Shown piece by piece: positions 9,401 through 19,720 of a stretch of DNA of 64,000 bases. Each line of letters opens with the position of its first letter. Position 1 is the first letter of the stretch. Origin of the DNA: Cladophialophora immunda (Eukaryota > Ascomycota > Eurotiomycetes > Chaetothyriales > Herpotrichiellaceae); contig NW_015622545.1 in NCBI RefSeq assembly GCF_000835495.1, forward strand, positions 3,550,777-3,614,776. The letters are read 5' to 3'. The position numbers and the translations under genes were made by a program. Below the pieces are notes generated by a model. It ran no database searches and was not told the origin of the DNA. It saw only the letters and a list, made by a program, of their open reading frames with translations.

Positions 9401-10879
9401 CTAGATACCTCCAACAGGTATTCGCCGACCAAACCCTGAGCTCGCGAGATGGTTGACGTCCCGTCGTCCTGAAGTATTACTCTGAGGAGTGTTGCTTCTC
9501 AGACGATGGCGAGAGCGTTGCCTGACAGGGCTATTTCGTCTAGAGCTGCTCTCCATCTGGACTTGATGACCATGGTTGTATCGTCGAGCTCGCTGATTCC
9601 GCAAATGCTGTCTCCGTCGAGCCAACGACTGAGGAGGTCCTACATCCGAGTCTTCTGACTCGAAGTGATCGTGAGTGGCCTCGGCCTCTGAATGCTCTGG
9701 TGAACGTTGTTCATCAAACAAGTCTCCTTCATCTTGATCCTCGGATTCTCCATCGTGCTCGTCCTGTACGTCTTCTCCTTCGTCATTCTCCTGATCATTT
9801 TCTTCTTCCTCATCGTCATCATCGTCACTGATAATAACCCGCGCCGGTCTTGGTCTTCGTCCATTTGGTGGTGGGGCGGCGACCTCGCTATCAGAAGCTT
9901 CCGTCAATTCATCGTAGTTTGTCTCTAGGTCAGACTCCCAGATTTCGTTTTGCAAGCGGTGACCATAGTCGGTGTACCTATCAATAAGTCGTTGACCACT
10001 GTCCGCGGACTCTTGACTTGGAACTTCCGAGAGATTGTCGTGCGTCTCATTCTCTGACCACTGTCGGTTGTACATGGTCATTGTGGACTCGGTGTCGTCG
10101 TCATCTTCGTCGGCCTCATTGTCGATGAAATGATTCATCCCATCATCCTCGTCATAGTAGTCGCGCCAGTCTTCTTCCCCCTCTGATGCACTTGATGTCC
10201 TGGACCAGCTGGCATAACGATTTCCCGCCCCTTCTGCACGCAGGGACGTTTCGAAGTCACGATCGATATCATCATCCGCATCAAACTCCGAATTGGTCAT
10301 GTGGGACGCTTGCGAGTCGTAATCGTAGTCGGACAAGAGTTCGCCATCAGAATCATAGATTTCATTGAAGCCACAGCGCCCGCATTCACCATCTTCAATT
10401 TCCCAGTGACATTCGGGGCAGCGCACGACGTTGTCCTCCAGATCTAGAATTCCTCGACCCCAGCGCAGCTGCGCTCGTATTGGTGTCAGGAAGATGCCTT
10501 TGAAAAGACCCGGGCCGTTGCGATCTGCTGCCAGCTGAGCAGCCTCTTCCTCTTTGGCTACCTGGTGTTCTTGTATGGTCTCATCTTCGGGCAACAAATC
10601 GGCTCTGCCAATTAACATGTGGACCAGATCTCGGAGGAGGTAGTTGGGAGACGGTTGTGTCATGATTTTGGTCCTGCAGTCTGGACAACTTTTGCTCTTG
10701 TTTCTCCTCTGTGCTCCACCAAACCAGCTGGCAAGACACGTGTAGCAGTACGTGTGACCGCACGAGAGGACGTAGGGCTCATACAAGGATCTCATGCAGA
10801 TCTTGCACACGGAGAGACTGCGTATATCCTCGATATGCTTGAGATGGGCAGGGAGAGGGGGCCCGTTGTTGTCCGCCAT
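9401..10879 (-). CDS. RING-finger E3 ubiquitin ligase-like protein
   Basis: This is a 492-residue single-exon protein. A classical C3HC4 RING sits at residues 25-68: C25-x2-C28, C40-x-H42-x2-C45-x2-C48, C65-x2-C68. Such domains recruit E2 enzymes, so it is a probable ubiquitin ligase. A second Cys quartet (CPEC ... CGRC, about residues 153-168) looks like a small zinc ribbon. The remaining two thirds are strongly acidic and low in complexity, with long Asp/Glu runs, and the tail is Arg/Ser-rich. It resembles uncharacterised fungal RING proteins with acidic tails. Substrate and partners are unknown. It shares a 416-bp divergent promoter with SPP2. Confidence 0.8.
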   Translation of the reverse strand: MADNNGPPLPAHLKHIEDIRSLSVCKICMRSLYEPYVLSCGHTYCYTCLASWFGGAQRRNKSKSCPDCRTKIMTQPSPNYLLRDLVHMLIGRADLLPEDETIQEHQVAKEEEAAQLAADRNGPGLFKGIFLTPIRAQLRWGRGILDLEDNVVRCPECHWEIEDGECGRCGFNEIYDSDGELLSDYDYDSQASHMTNSEFDADDDIDRDFETSLRAEGAGNRYASWSRTSSASEGEEDWRDYYDEDDGMNHFIDNEADEDDDDTESTMTMYNRQWSENETHDNLSEVPSQESADSGQRLIDRYTDYGHRLQNEIWESDLETNYDELTEASDSEVAAPPPNGRRPRPARVIISDDDDDEEEENDQENDEGEDVQDEHDGESEDQDEGDLFDEQRSPEHSEAEATHDHFESEDSDVGPPQSLARRRQHLRNQRARRYNHGHQVQMESSSRRNSPVRQRSRHRLRSNTPQSNTSGRRDVNHLASSGFGRRIPVGGI

Positions 10880-11295
10880 CTCGGTTTGAGGCTACGCGAT
10901 TGTTGTGAAAAGGGTTTATGTGGTTTATGTTGGACTTTGAACGGCGGCGCTCAATACGTTTTGTGGAGGCGGGGAAACATAGGTCAGCGTGACACGCGAA
11001 AGATAGGCGACGGATAGAGCGGAGGGCAAGAGTGAACCTGTTTGTCGAGTTGCTTCTGAGGAGATGCAGTCTCGCAAGAAAAGATCGCCAGCGCGTCCTT
11101 CAAAAACATCCACATAGTCAGAGGTGAAATATGGATCGTCCTAGCCACCTCTGCAGCCTTCGGATCTCTGATATCAAGGGCTTGGCGTCGATATACCCAA
11201 GGAAGGTCTGCCGAGAATTTTCTCCAAATCTCGAACTTGGTTGCGATATTGTCGCCTGTATTTTGGCCAATTCTCTGGTCCTCGATTCCGCGGCC
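10880..11295. promoter_or_regulatory. Bidirectional promoter, RING protein / SPP2
   Basis: This stretch separates two divergent ATGs. The SPP2 frame is open upstream to 11131, but its true start is 11296, so 11131-11295 is probably 5' UTR. No recognisable operator is visible. Confidence 0.4.
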
Positions 11296-12699
11296 ATGTC
11301 CAAGCCAATTTCCTTCGGTTTTGGCAAGCCGAAGCCTGCTGTATCTTCGTCCGCCGTTGCCACAGCTACCCGCAAAACCCCCGCGTTGTCGAGCAGCCGG
11401 CCCTCGCGAACCGCTCTCCGCCATGATTCAGACAACGAAGATGAAGAAGAGCCAAGGCACGAGTCAGTCTCTGGCTTCTCGTCAAGTGGTGCTATTCTAA
11501 GCCAGCCCCTACAGGACTCACAAGTGAAGGTGATAGCGAATGCCGGAAATGCCGACTGGCGCAGACATGGGCGAAGAAATTTACTTCCTGCGGATGTCCA
11601 AGTACAACAGCAGAACGGCGATGGCGTTGTCATGGTAGAGCGAGACGAAGTTAGTAATGCTAGTGGGCTGCAATTCGCGGACAAGAACAATGAGGAGAGA
11701 GAACATCAGACAAATGGTGATCAACAGTCGCAGGAGAAACATACTGTTGAACGGCCGGAGCAGCTGACGGCAGACGAGGAAGCCTTGCAAGCACTGTTGG
11801 ACGATGGATCCGGCAAAGCAAGGTCTAATGCTGTCATATCAATACAGGGAAACAGACAGCTTTCGCCTCAAGACGAGACGCAAGACTTCAGGGACGACGT
11901 CGCTTCCAGGCCGGATTCAAGCACCCTCGAAGAGTACGCCGCCATGCCTGTAGAAGAGTTTGGGATGGCTATGCTGAGAGGGATGGGCCAAAAACGCCGT
12001 GCCAACGGAGAGATTATCGATCTCGCTCCAAAGTCTGACGAGAATCCACGAAAAGTCCGCAAGCATGAAGGCTTTCTCGGAATTGGGGCAAAAGCAGCCC
12101 CTGGATCAGATATCGAGCTGGGTGCGTGGGGAAAGGCTGACATGCGAAAAAATACAAGAGGAGAGGGGTTTTTTACACCACTGATGCGCGAGAACAAGGC
12201 CACTGGGGAACGCATCTCAGAGGACGAGTTCCAGAAAAGAGTGAAGGAGTCGCGGGGTGCCAAACCAGAGGAAGATTGGAGGCAGCGCAGGGATCGTAAC
12301 CTGGAGATCAGTGGTCGGGATCGGCATCAAGAAAAAGACTCACCAAGAAATGGGACCGATGACTACCGAGAGCAGATGAATTCGTTTTCTCGCTCCAGCT
12401 CTTCGAGGCGAGACCGAGACGGACGTGATGATTCCCGTTCAAAGAGGGACAGAGATGACAGAGAGTATGGAAATCCGCGGTCAAGACGTGATGATGACAG
12501 GTCACGAGATCGAAGGCAAGACGAGGATGATCAAGATGACCACGATAGCCGACGTCGAGCCAAACATCGGGACCGCTATCGAGATGAAGACCGGTACGAC
12601 TCCAGTTCGTCTCACCGAAGTCACAAGGACCGGGACCGGGACCGGGACAGAGATAGGTACAGGGAAAGAGAGGGCGATCGCCGCCACCGGGACAGATAA
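11296..12699 (+). CDS. spp2: pre-mRNA splicing factor Spp2 (G-patch)
   Basis: This 467-residue nuclear protein is of the Spp2/GPKOW type. In yeast, Spp2 binds the DEAH helicase Prp2 through its G-patch to activate the spliceosome. The start MSKPISFGFGKPKP is the family hallmark: a short motif that begins these proteins. A G-patch-like segment with the typical entry (MPVEEFGMAMLRGMG, from residue 217) is followed by the conserved downstream block (HEGFLGIGAKAAPG ... ELGAWGKADMRKN). The C-terminal ~90 residues are Arg/Asp/Ser repeats (RDRDRDRD-type), common in splicing factors. Single exon. The longer frame starting at 11131 is rejected because its extra 55 codons lack coding character. Confidence 0.88.
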   Translation: MSKPISFGFGKPKPAVSSSAVATATRKTPALSSSRPSRTALRHDSDNEDEEEPRHESVSGFSSSGAILSQPLQDSQVKVIANAGNADWRRHGRRNLLPADVQVQQQNGDGVVMVERDEVSNASGLQFADKNNEEREHQTNGDQQSQEKHTVERPEQLTADEEALQALLDDGSGKARSNAVISIQGNRQLSPQDETQDFRDDVASRPDSSTLEEYAAMPVEEFGMAMLRGMGQKRRANGEIIDLAPKSDENPRKVRKHEGFLGIGAKAAPGSDIELGAWGKADMRKNTRGEGFFTPLMRENKATGERISEDEFQKRVKESRGAKPEEDWRQRRDRNLEISGRDRHQEKDSPRNGTDDYREQMNSFSRSSSSRRDRDGRDDSRSKRDRDDREYGNPRSRRDDDRSRDRRQDEDDQDDHDSRRRAKHRDRYRDEDRYDSSSSHRSHKDRDRDRDRDRYREREGDRRHRDR

Positions 12700-12852
12700 T
12701 GTCGAGTTCCCAGGGAAGAAAATATGGGAAGAGCAACCGCCGAAGCTTCCATAGACAGTAGGTTTACGCTCCGAGAGAATATGAATACCCATTATGACCC
12801 TTTTCTTTAAAATTGCACGACAGCAACAGCGCCGTCATCGCCATCCGATTGA

Positions 12853-15849
12853 TTATACCATGACAATATCTCCGTCCATGCCCTTATCATGCACCTCGTG
12901 CCCGTTGGCGAGCAGCGGCCCGTTCAGTCCACCCGCGGCCGAGACGCCAGCAACCTCATCCATCTCCCTGAGCGTGTACTCGATCAGGTAGCTCTCGTCG
13001 ACCAACTCCTCCATCCTCTTGTAGTGCCTTTCCGTGTAGACTTCCAACGCCCTCAAGAGCCCTTTCATCCCGCCGGCTCCGCTGCCCGCGTTTCGTCGGC
13101 CCCTGGTCGTCTCCGTCTCGCCGCCCACGGCGCCTATCTTCCGGTCCCGGGCCATCTCGACGAACACGTCCTTCGGGTACGACCGCAGCAGGCAGTTGAG
13201 GATCCTCTGGGCCACGGGGGCTGTGCGGGCGTTCGTGTTCCAGTCTCGCACGTTCTCCAGCAACTGCCAGAGCTGCGTCCTGTCCAGGGAGGCGAGGACG
13301 TCATCCACCGCTTTCGAGCCCATAATGCTGCTGCCGCCGCTACCATTGTCGTCGTCGCCTCCATCCTCGACCGTTTCTTTCCGGGATTCGGATGAATTGA
13401 CCACATTCTCGAAGACGCGCAGCAGTCGACCAGGGTGGCCCAGCGCCAAAGAAAGGGTGATGGCCTCGCGGTAGTTTTTGCTGAATATGTGGTTCTGGAG
13501 GAGCTGGTCTTGTTCGATTCGCTCAGTCGCGCGTTGAGACGCCAGCAATGTGGTTTGAAGCGTGGTGTCACGCCAGAATGTCAGGGTTGCGTCGCCGGCG
13601 CCCGATATCAGCGAGTAAGGATAGGTTTGCGGTTGCGGCTTGCTGTGCTTTTTGCTCGCAGCGGACGAAGATGTTGTTGTCCGCGGGTAGGAGTTTGGCG
13701 CGACCAGCGCCCACACGCGATCGGTGTGGTTGTCCAGGGTGGTTAGGAGATGGTCGGAGTCGGGGGCGGAGTATGGCGTCCAGATTTTGACCAGCGTGTC
13801 GGAGGATGCGGATGCTACTAAGGGTTGATCGTTTGACTGCGCTTGGGCAGGCCGGGCTGCTTCTCCAGCATCGTCATCTTTGGGTTTGGAATCGGCGGGT
13901 GGGATCCAAACAACTTTCAACACGGAATTACTGTGCCCTTCGAACGTTTGGAGACAGGTGTAGGTTGAAAGGGACCATACTTTGACTGTTCGGTCGCCTG
14001 AGCCACTCACAAGCAGTCCGCGAGCGCCACTTGATCCCCCGTCTGGGAGAGAAATGGGAGGTGTCCCTGCAGGAGAGAAGCGAACGGACCAGACACCTCG
14101 CTTATGGCCGCGTAGGATGGCCGTCACCGAACCATCTTCCAGAGACCACACCTTGATAGTGCGATCTTGAGACGCTGAAGCAAATAGTGGTGAGATGGGT
14201 GACACGTCCATTGCATTGATATCCTTCTCGTGCGCAACTCGGGTGAACAAGGCTTTCGTGCCTGTTTGAGGTTCTGTTGCTGACTGGTCGTACTTAAGTT
14301 TCGCTGTGTCCCATCGTTTGATAGTTTTGTCTTGTGAGCCCGTTAACAGGAATGCTGGCGGGTATGCTGCTGGATTCCTCAAAGCCGGCCCATCCGTGGG
14401 TGGGCTTCTAGGTAATGCGATGGCGCCCAAGGACTCTGCATGTCCGGCGAAAACAGCAAAGCATTCGTACGATGATGAGGCAGGGTCTAATCTCCATAAC
14501 CTTGCAGTGTTATCCTTTGCACCGGTTGCTACCCAATATCCTGACCAATCGACGTCCAAGCAGATGATAATGTCTTCGTGCCCCTCGAGCAGCGCAACAT
14601 CGTTTCCGAAAGACTCGACGCCGTCTGGAGGGTCGGACTTTGCTTGTTGATCATTGTCTCGAATCGAAATCAGTCTGAGACTCTCCGTGTTGGTGGCAAG
14701 TGCCAGCAGAGTCCTGTCGGGACCGACACACGCCATGTCAATAACTTCATCATAGTTTCCAGATATCGTGCGAATCACTGGTAAAGGCTCCAGCGACTGT
14801 GACTTTCCGAGATCTCGCAGAGCAGAGATACTCTGCAACTTCATCGTTTGATCTTGATGGATAGACAGAACCGCGTCATCCTCAGACACCGGGATGATAG
14901 CTGTGATAGCATCATTCTCAAGCCCTGGTTTCTGTTTGGGAGTTACTTCACGGCCTGTGGTGACGTTCCAGATCCTCACTGCGCCATTTTCTCCTCCAGC
15001 ATAGCAAAATCGACCTTCCAGCAGAAAACCGGCTGTTTCCAGCACCTCCAGAGCCGGAATAACTCTTTGCTGTTTCCATGTCCGGCCATCCCAGAGAATT
15101 ATTGTCCGGTCGCGGCTTGCTGAGAGGAGGAGTTGTTGCTCTTCGGAGTATTCCAGGCTTCGCACAACGCTAACGTGTGAGTCCAGGGTAGCGCTGGGTT
15201 TGCGAGCAGCTAGGTTCCAGACGCGGATCTTTCCATCTTCGCCGCCGGAAGCAAGATAGATCGATCGAGCGGGAGATGGGTCGTCGACCTCCATCTGGTC
15301 TTCCCCGCGGCTCTTTCGCTTGCGGCTCGTCTTGGCATGTGATGGGCTTGTTGACTGTGTTTCGAAGAAATGAAGAGCAGAAACGACCCCGCCGTGGCCA
15401 TGGAATGTATGCGAGACATAACCACCTCTGAGGTCATATACCTTCACCGTTCCCTCGGCGCCTCCCGTCGCGAGCAGTGACCCCGTGGCATCTATAGCCG
15501 AGGACACCACCGGGGTGGTATGTGGCTTCAGTGTGCGCGTAAGTTCCGCAGTTATTGTGCCAGATCCTTCTAGAGGTCTGAGTGAAAAGATCCGTAGTGA
15601 AAGCGACCGCGAAGCAATGACTAAATGGTATAAATCCGGAGCCAGACACAGGCTTGTCACAGCTTCTCCATCCCCTTCGATACGACAGAGCACCTTGCCG
15701 GTCTGCACATTGACAATCAAGACATCCTCATCGACGCACGTTGCAATGAAAGAGCCGCTTGCATTGTGCGAAACATCGCCGCCCGTGAAAATCGGCTCAA
15801 TGGTTTTGGCAGCCTCAAAGGTTGTCTTGTGGTGGATTTTGGTGGCCAT
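12853..15849 (-). CDS. utp13: U3 snoRNP/SSU processome WD40 protein Utp13
   Basis: This is a 998-residue single-exon nucleolar protein with tandem WD40 propellers (about a dozen repeats, such as IYLASGGEDGKIRVWNLA, FASASQDRTIKVWSLEDG and LLVSGSGDRTVKVWSLST). A C-terminal helical Utp13 domain follows (DRTQLWQLLENVRDWN through LRALEVYTERHYKRMEELVDESYLIEYTL). That combination identifies Utp13/TBL3, part of the UTP-B subcomplex that assembles on nascent pre-18S rRNA. Length is above yeast Utp13 (817) because of Gly/Ser-rich and Asp-rich insertions. The start MATKIHHKTTFEA has ATG at 15849. About 120 bp upstream is TGAAATTTCA, an RRPE-like word also found near RRP9. The gene ends 153 bp from the SPP2 stop (convergent). 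Confidence 0.9.
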   Translation of the reverse strand: MATKIHHKTTFEAAKTIEPIFTGGDVSHNASGSFIATCVDEDVLIVNVQTGKVLCRIEGDGEAVTSLCLAPDLYHLVIASRSLSLRIFSLRPLEGSGTITAELTRTLKPHTTPVVSSAIDATGSLLATGGAEGTVKVYDLRGGYVSHTFHGHGGVVSALHFFETQSTSPSHAKTSRKRKSRGEDQMEVDDPSPARSIYLASGGEDGKIRVWNLAARKPSATLDSHVSVVRSLEYSEEQQLLLSASRDRTIILWDGRTWKQQRVIPALEVLETAGFLLEGRFCYAGGENGAVRIWNVTTGREVTPKQKPGLENDAITAIIPVSEDDAVLSIHQDQTMKLQSISALRDLGKSQSLEPLPVIRTISGNYDEVIDMACVGPDRTLLALATNTESLRLISIRDNDQQAKSDPPDGVESFGNDVALLEGHEDIIICLDVDWSGYWVATGAKDNTARLWRLDPASSSYECFAVFAGHAESLGAIALPRSPPTDGPALRNPAAYPPAFLLTGSQDKTIKRWDTAKLKYDQSATEPQTGTKALFTRVAHEKDINAMDVSPISPLFASASQDRTIKVWSLEDGSVTAILRGHKRGVWSVRFSPAGTPPISLPDGGSSGARGLLVSGSGDRTVKVWSLSTYTCLQTFEGHSNSVLKVVWIPPADSKPKDDDAGEAARPAQAQSNDQPLVASASSDTLVKIWTPYSAPDSDHLLTTLDNHTDRVWALVAPNSYPRTTTSSSAASKKHSKPQPQTYPYSLISGAGDATLTFWRDTTLQTTLLASQRATERIEQDQLLQNHIFSKNYREAITLSLALGHPGRLLRVFENVVNSSESRKETVEDGGDDDNGSGGSSIMGSKAVDDVLASLDRTQLWQLLENVRDWNTNARTAPVAQRILNCLLRSYPKDVFVEMARDRKIGAVGGETETTRGRRNAGSGAGGMKGLLRALEVYTERHYKRMEELVDESYLIEYTLREMDEVAGVSAAGGLNGPLLANGHEVHDKGMDGDIVMV

Positions 15850-16772
15850 CGTCGCTGGACATTCGCATCCTTAAAGTCACACCATGAATACAAAGGCCTT
15901 TAGATACAGGTATTGCGGCGATCGGGACGGATCGAACAACGGGACACCAAGGCTGAACCTGTTGAGATGCTTTTGAAATTTCACGGGAAAAAAAGTTCAG
16001 AGATCAAACTCCAGCCAATTACGTGTGGCAGATATTTTAAGGTTCACGCTAGTGCTTGGCAGCTCAGCCTTGTCGCCACAATCTCAGCCTCGCCACGAAT
16101 GGACGCTGTCGGCCATTTGTCGGCAGTTCGAGCAAACATTCTTCATGCGAGTGCCGTTATCACTGGTACTGGAATACAAGCAAGAAGCATATCGACAATG
16201 CTTTATATATACATCTATATGCAGCGGCCTTAGAGCCAAGCATCCGTTGGTGTGGGGGCCTGCCATTGTCAAGAGCCAGAAGGCACGAGGACTTCATCAT
16301 GGTCAGACACTTTCCTTATCACTGGAGATAACCGGAAGATCTTCTAACCATTGATCCTTTGCAGTCATCTCGCTCGTCTCCTGGAGATACCTATAGCAGG
16401 TATAGAGGCTGGTGATGCTAGTGTAAAGAAGTATTCCTAGCTGTTCCGCTTCAGACAGGAGACTTGAGGAATTGCAACGGTCCCTGCTTCGGTCGATCAA
16501 AGGCGATACTCCACTTCACCATGAGTATTGACAATGGGTCAGGCAGTGAAAATGAGCGGCGTGAATGCGCTGCGTGCTGGTGCGGCAGCGACATGTTTGG
16601 TGTCCAGCAGTCGTCTTGTACCAAATCTGCACTCCTCACGCGCTCTACACTTCCAACAAGGCCATTCCTCTCGGACCAAGCAGCGACAAATAACAATTGG
16701 CATATATCCTTCTTGATCATTCAACCTTGCGCATAGGCGAGTCATTTTCTCTGTTCCACCAAGATCGCTGCC
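15850..16772. other. Promoter region between UTP13 and the C2H2 orphan; no gene seen
   Basis: This is a 0.9-kb divergent gap. The palindromic word TGAAATTTCA lies near 15974-15983. A TATA-rich stretch (ttatatatacatctatat) sits near 16203-16220. Short frames on both strands show no domain. Confidence 0.4.
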
Positions 16773-17576
16773 ATGGCCCAACCACTGTCTGCACAGCATG
16801 CCACCGCCCTCTGCGCCGGGGTCGACGCGGTCATTACACACCTTCAGAGCACCCTTGAGCACGATTTCAACCTTCAGCATATGCGCATAGCATACACAGC
16901 TGGCGTCAATGCTTATCTCGAGAAGATGCTTCAGGCAAACCTTCAACAACACATCGATCGGGTCCAGTTCGAAAACGCCCTTCGACTTGCTCTTCCTCAG
17001 TCCCTCGGCAACGAGCCTTATGCTATGATCATCAAACGGCAGTTTCTCCTTTCAGGCCTCTCTACCGACATTATTCTTTACGATACTCATTGGGCGCAGC
17101 AGTATCACGCCCGAAACCTCGCCAATCCAAACCCAACAGGCACCCCTGGCATCATGTCCACAAGATCATCAACTACGGAGACTCGAAACGCTCTAATGAG
17201 TTACCGCCAGAGGGTATACGCTGAGGCAATGAGAGATGTCGCTGAAGGAGAGGGTAGGCATCATTTTGTCACTGGACAGGAGATGGTGATGCAAACCGAC
17301 GCCTGCATCAACAAGTGGGTTGAATTTGTGAAGGCAGCCGGAGGCACCGTGTGGGAAGAAACAAGCAGGGACAACGAAGACGTCCACAATGATCAGGAGG
17401 AAGGTGCGGAGCCCAACGAGAATGCAGTCGATGAAGTCGCCGCTGTCCACGTCCGCAACTGGGGGGAACGAGCTGATGGGCGCTTCTACTGCACCATTTG
17501 TGTTGGCCATGGGGGCATTGCACATTGGAGCTCTCTCAAACGCCACATGCAGTTGAAACACCATCTAGATACCTGA
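16773..17576 (+). CDS. Hypothetical protein with a C-terminal C2H2-type finger
   Basis: This is a 267-residue single-exon protein with ATG in a good context (ctgccATGG). I do not recognise the family. The N-terminal 150 residues look helical and lack motifs. An acidic linker (Asp/Glu/Asn, about residues 195-225) precedes the last 30 residues, which fit a C2H2 zinc finger: FYCTIC, then a 12-residue loop, then RHMQLKHH. A nucleic-acid-binding or protein-binding role is possible. The coding pattern across the frame is even, and the stop lies 186 bp from the convergent dehydrogenase gene. Function cannot be assigned. Confidence 0.6.
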   Translation: MAQPLSAQHATALCAGVDAVITHLQSTLEHDFNLQHMRIAYTAGVNAYLEKMLQANLQQHIDRVQFENALRLALPQSLGNEPYAMIIKRQFLLSGLSTDIILYDTHWAQQYHARNLANPNPTGTPGIMSTRSSTTETRNALMSYRQRVYAEAMRDVAEGEGRHHFVTGQEMVMQTDACINKWVEFVKAAGGTVWEETSRDNEDVHNDQEEGAEPNENAVDEVAAVHVRNWGERADGRFYCTICVGHGGIAHWSSLKRHMQLKHHLDT

Positions 17577-17762
17577 GGGGGTCTGATGGGAAGATGAGGG
17601 ATCTGAAGGAGATTGAAAACGAGGAATGACATGACCATGACACAACATCGACACCAGTGGGCCACTGGCCTACAGGGTAATAGATTCGGTGAGCTTGCAC
17701 GGTGTTTTTCATTCAGCCTTGTTTTACCCCGAGCTATTGTGGATGAACCCCCAGTTAATCGG

Positions 17763-18881
17763 TCAGCGTGCAATGAAACCACCGTCGACCTGCAAGAAAC
17801 TGCCCGTCATCCAACTCGCAGCATCACCGGCCAGAACGAGTACAGCCTTTGCAACATCTTCAGGTGTTCCGAGGTGTGGCCAGGGGCTTTGTTGGTGGAG
17901 CAATTCGTTCGTTTCCTTCTTCTCCAAGAAAGGCCTGACCATCGCCGTGGCTAAGAAGCCCGGACAGACGGCATTCACATGGATCTTATGTGGAGCATAG
18001 TCGACCGCCACCTGGCGCGTGAGATTGACCACAGCCCCTTTGCTGGCACAATATGATGCTTTTCAAACATGGATCAGCCCTTTTTCAGTTCTTGGGGGGC
18101 CGATGGTCTGGTGATCAACCGAGCAGGGGGACTTACGTTCCAAGGCAAGGCCGACTTGTCCCCCGATCGAGGCGATATTGATGACCCATCCACGCTCTCC
18201 CGACGGCAAGGGGTCTTGCTTCATCATCTGCGTGATGGCAAACTTCATCCCGAGATAAACGCCTCTTGCGTTCACGGCCTAGCAACAGAATCTAAGTCAC
18301 GCTGCCCGTAAAAGGATAAGTGTCTTCCTACCATTGTCTTGTCGTAGTTGCTGACAGGTTCATCAACGATATTGGCCAGGCCCGTGAAAATGCCGGCATT
18401 GTTGACCATGCTGACCAGGTTCGTCAGTCAGGGTGTGTGCCTGCGAGACATGCATGGTGACTCAACAGCTCGGGGCACGGTGAACTGTCTAGAAAGAGAG
18501 GGCCCAAGAAACGGAATAGGAAAGCTTACATATCGAGTCTGCCGTAGGTCTTGACTGCCAGATCGACCAGGAGCTTGACATCATCTTCCGAGCTGGCATC
18601 TGCCCGTTGGAAGATGGCCTTGCCTTGCCCGTGGGTTCGGACGATCAGGTCATGGGTTGGAGTGAGGTCTTTTTCGTAGCCACCGGCTCGAATCTCAGAG
18701 GTTAAGTCGCTGCAGACGATGGATGCGCCTTCTGATGCCAGCGCCAGCGCGATGGCCCTGCCATTCCCCGACGAAGAGCCTGTAACGATGGCAACCCGTC
18801 CGGTGATGCTAGGATGCCGAATGAGCCATTCTTCCGACACCACATGCGATGTTTGTATACAAACCTAAGGATATTGGACAT
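17763..18881 (-). CDS. Short-chain dehydrogenase/reductase (SDR)
   Basis: Five exons (18865-18881, 18530-18808, 18332-18410, 18137-18278, 17763-18058) encode 270 residues of a classical SDR, an NAD(P)-dependent oxidoreductase. The model reads MSNILSITGRVAIVTG. The cofactor motif TGxxxGxG is at 15-22, the strand motif DIMVNNAG at 98-105, the active-site Ser at 162 (NIASIGG), and YxxxK is Y175-K179 (SYCASK). The tail (GSFLQVDGGF) is typical. The first exon is only 17 nt. Without it no in-frame ATG precedes the Rossmann fold, and the 56-nt intron (GTTTGT...CCTAG) restores frame. All four introns keep phase. The hydrolase gene starts divergently 0.84 kb upstream, suggesting a shared pathway. Substrate unknown. 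Confidence 0.88.
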
Positions 18882-19720
18882 GCTGGACTTGGGTTTGGAG
18901 AATTGATGAGTGTGTCAGCAAATTGCCTCGATAGCTCGTCTGGATCTGCCGGTATTTGTCTCGCATTCCTCAATCTATTTCTCGACAGAGTCATGTGGAA
19001 TAGATCCATTCGACCGTGGAGGAGCTCCCCCATGGCACGGCTTGACACGTGTCGAGAGCGGTACCGCTACAAAGCTAAGTTTTCCAATTCGTTAGGATAA
19101 GGTTCGCCTCTGTGCAGGTGCAAGAAAGGGTCAAGAAGAGGGCTTCCGAGACTTTCGTTTATGCCCAGCTGCAGTGACAAGAGGGGTCGTTAGGGCGAGG
19201 GGGCGCAGGAGAGATTGAGATATCCAATGGGATACGCTGCGGTCCCGCATCATGCCATGCCCGCCGCCGGATGTGTAACCTCCAGACGCACCAAGCACTG
19301 GGTACGTCGTTAGATCTGTCCGGGGTATCCGTACCTCTCCACGCTACCAAACAGACAGGGCACCGAGGTACAGTTCCCTTCTCATGAGACGGTGGTGGTG
19401 GTCTTGTCGGGGCCTGGCCTCTCCGCACATGACGTCTTTCAGCCTCGCCGGCCTGGTCTATCTCGGACACTGGCTTATGTACTTGCCCTTGGGCCTACAA
19501 ATGGTGCTGACCAAAGCTGCTGGCGGCACCGCAATCTACGAGTGCTTACGGAGCAATAGAGCTCACGAAACATGGGTCCGGGCTGGAGAACCACCTCGGA
19601 TTGTCCAGCACAAGTGCAGGTATAAGGTCTATTTCATGAGCTCGAATCCCGGGATTCTCATGTCCTCCAAGTCGGAAGTAAGTCATTCTTCAAGGCCATA
19701 CACATCCCACAATCCCAACC
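18882..19720. promoter_or_regulatory. Bidirectional promoter, SDR / hydrolase
   Basis: This is an 0.84-kb divergent promoter. It contains the perfect palindrome TGCGG-TC-CCGCA at 19238-19249 and further CCGCA half-sites near 19424 and 19529. A 124-codon plus frame at 19384-19758 has no recognisable domain and runs into the hydrolase in another frame, so I do not call it. Confidence 0.45.
19238..19249. promoter_or_regulatory. Candidate zinc-cluster factor site, TGCGG-N2-CCGCA
   Basis: Inverted TGCGG/CCGCA half-sites with a 2-bp spacer lie about 360 bp upstream of the SDR start and 470 bp upstream of the hydrolase start. AlcR of Aspergillus nidulans recognises WGCGG half-sites in direct or inverted pairs. 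The nearby regulator at 21418-24273 has an AlcR-like zinc cluster. Assignment of the site to that regulator is inference. Confidence 0.4.

Noticed and set aside
18526..18843. SDR start at a GTG at 18843
   Set aside because: A 17-nt upstream exon with an ATG and a 56-nt intron gives a proper start and a standard Rossmann N-terminus.
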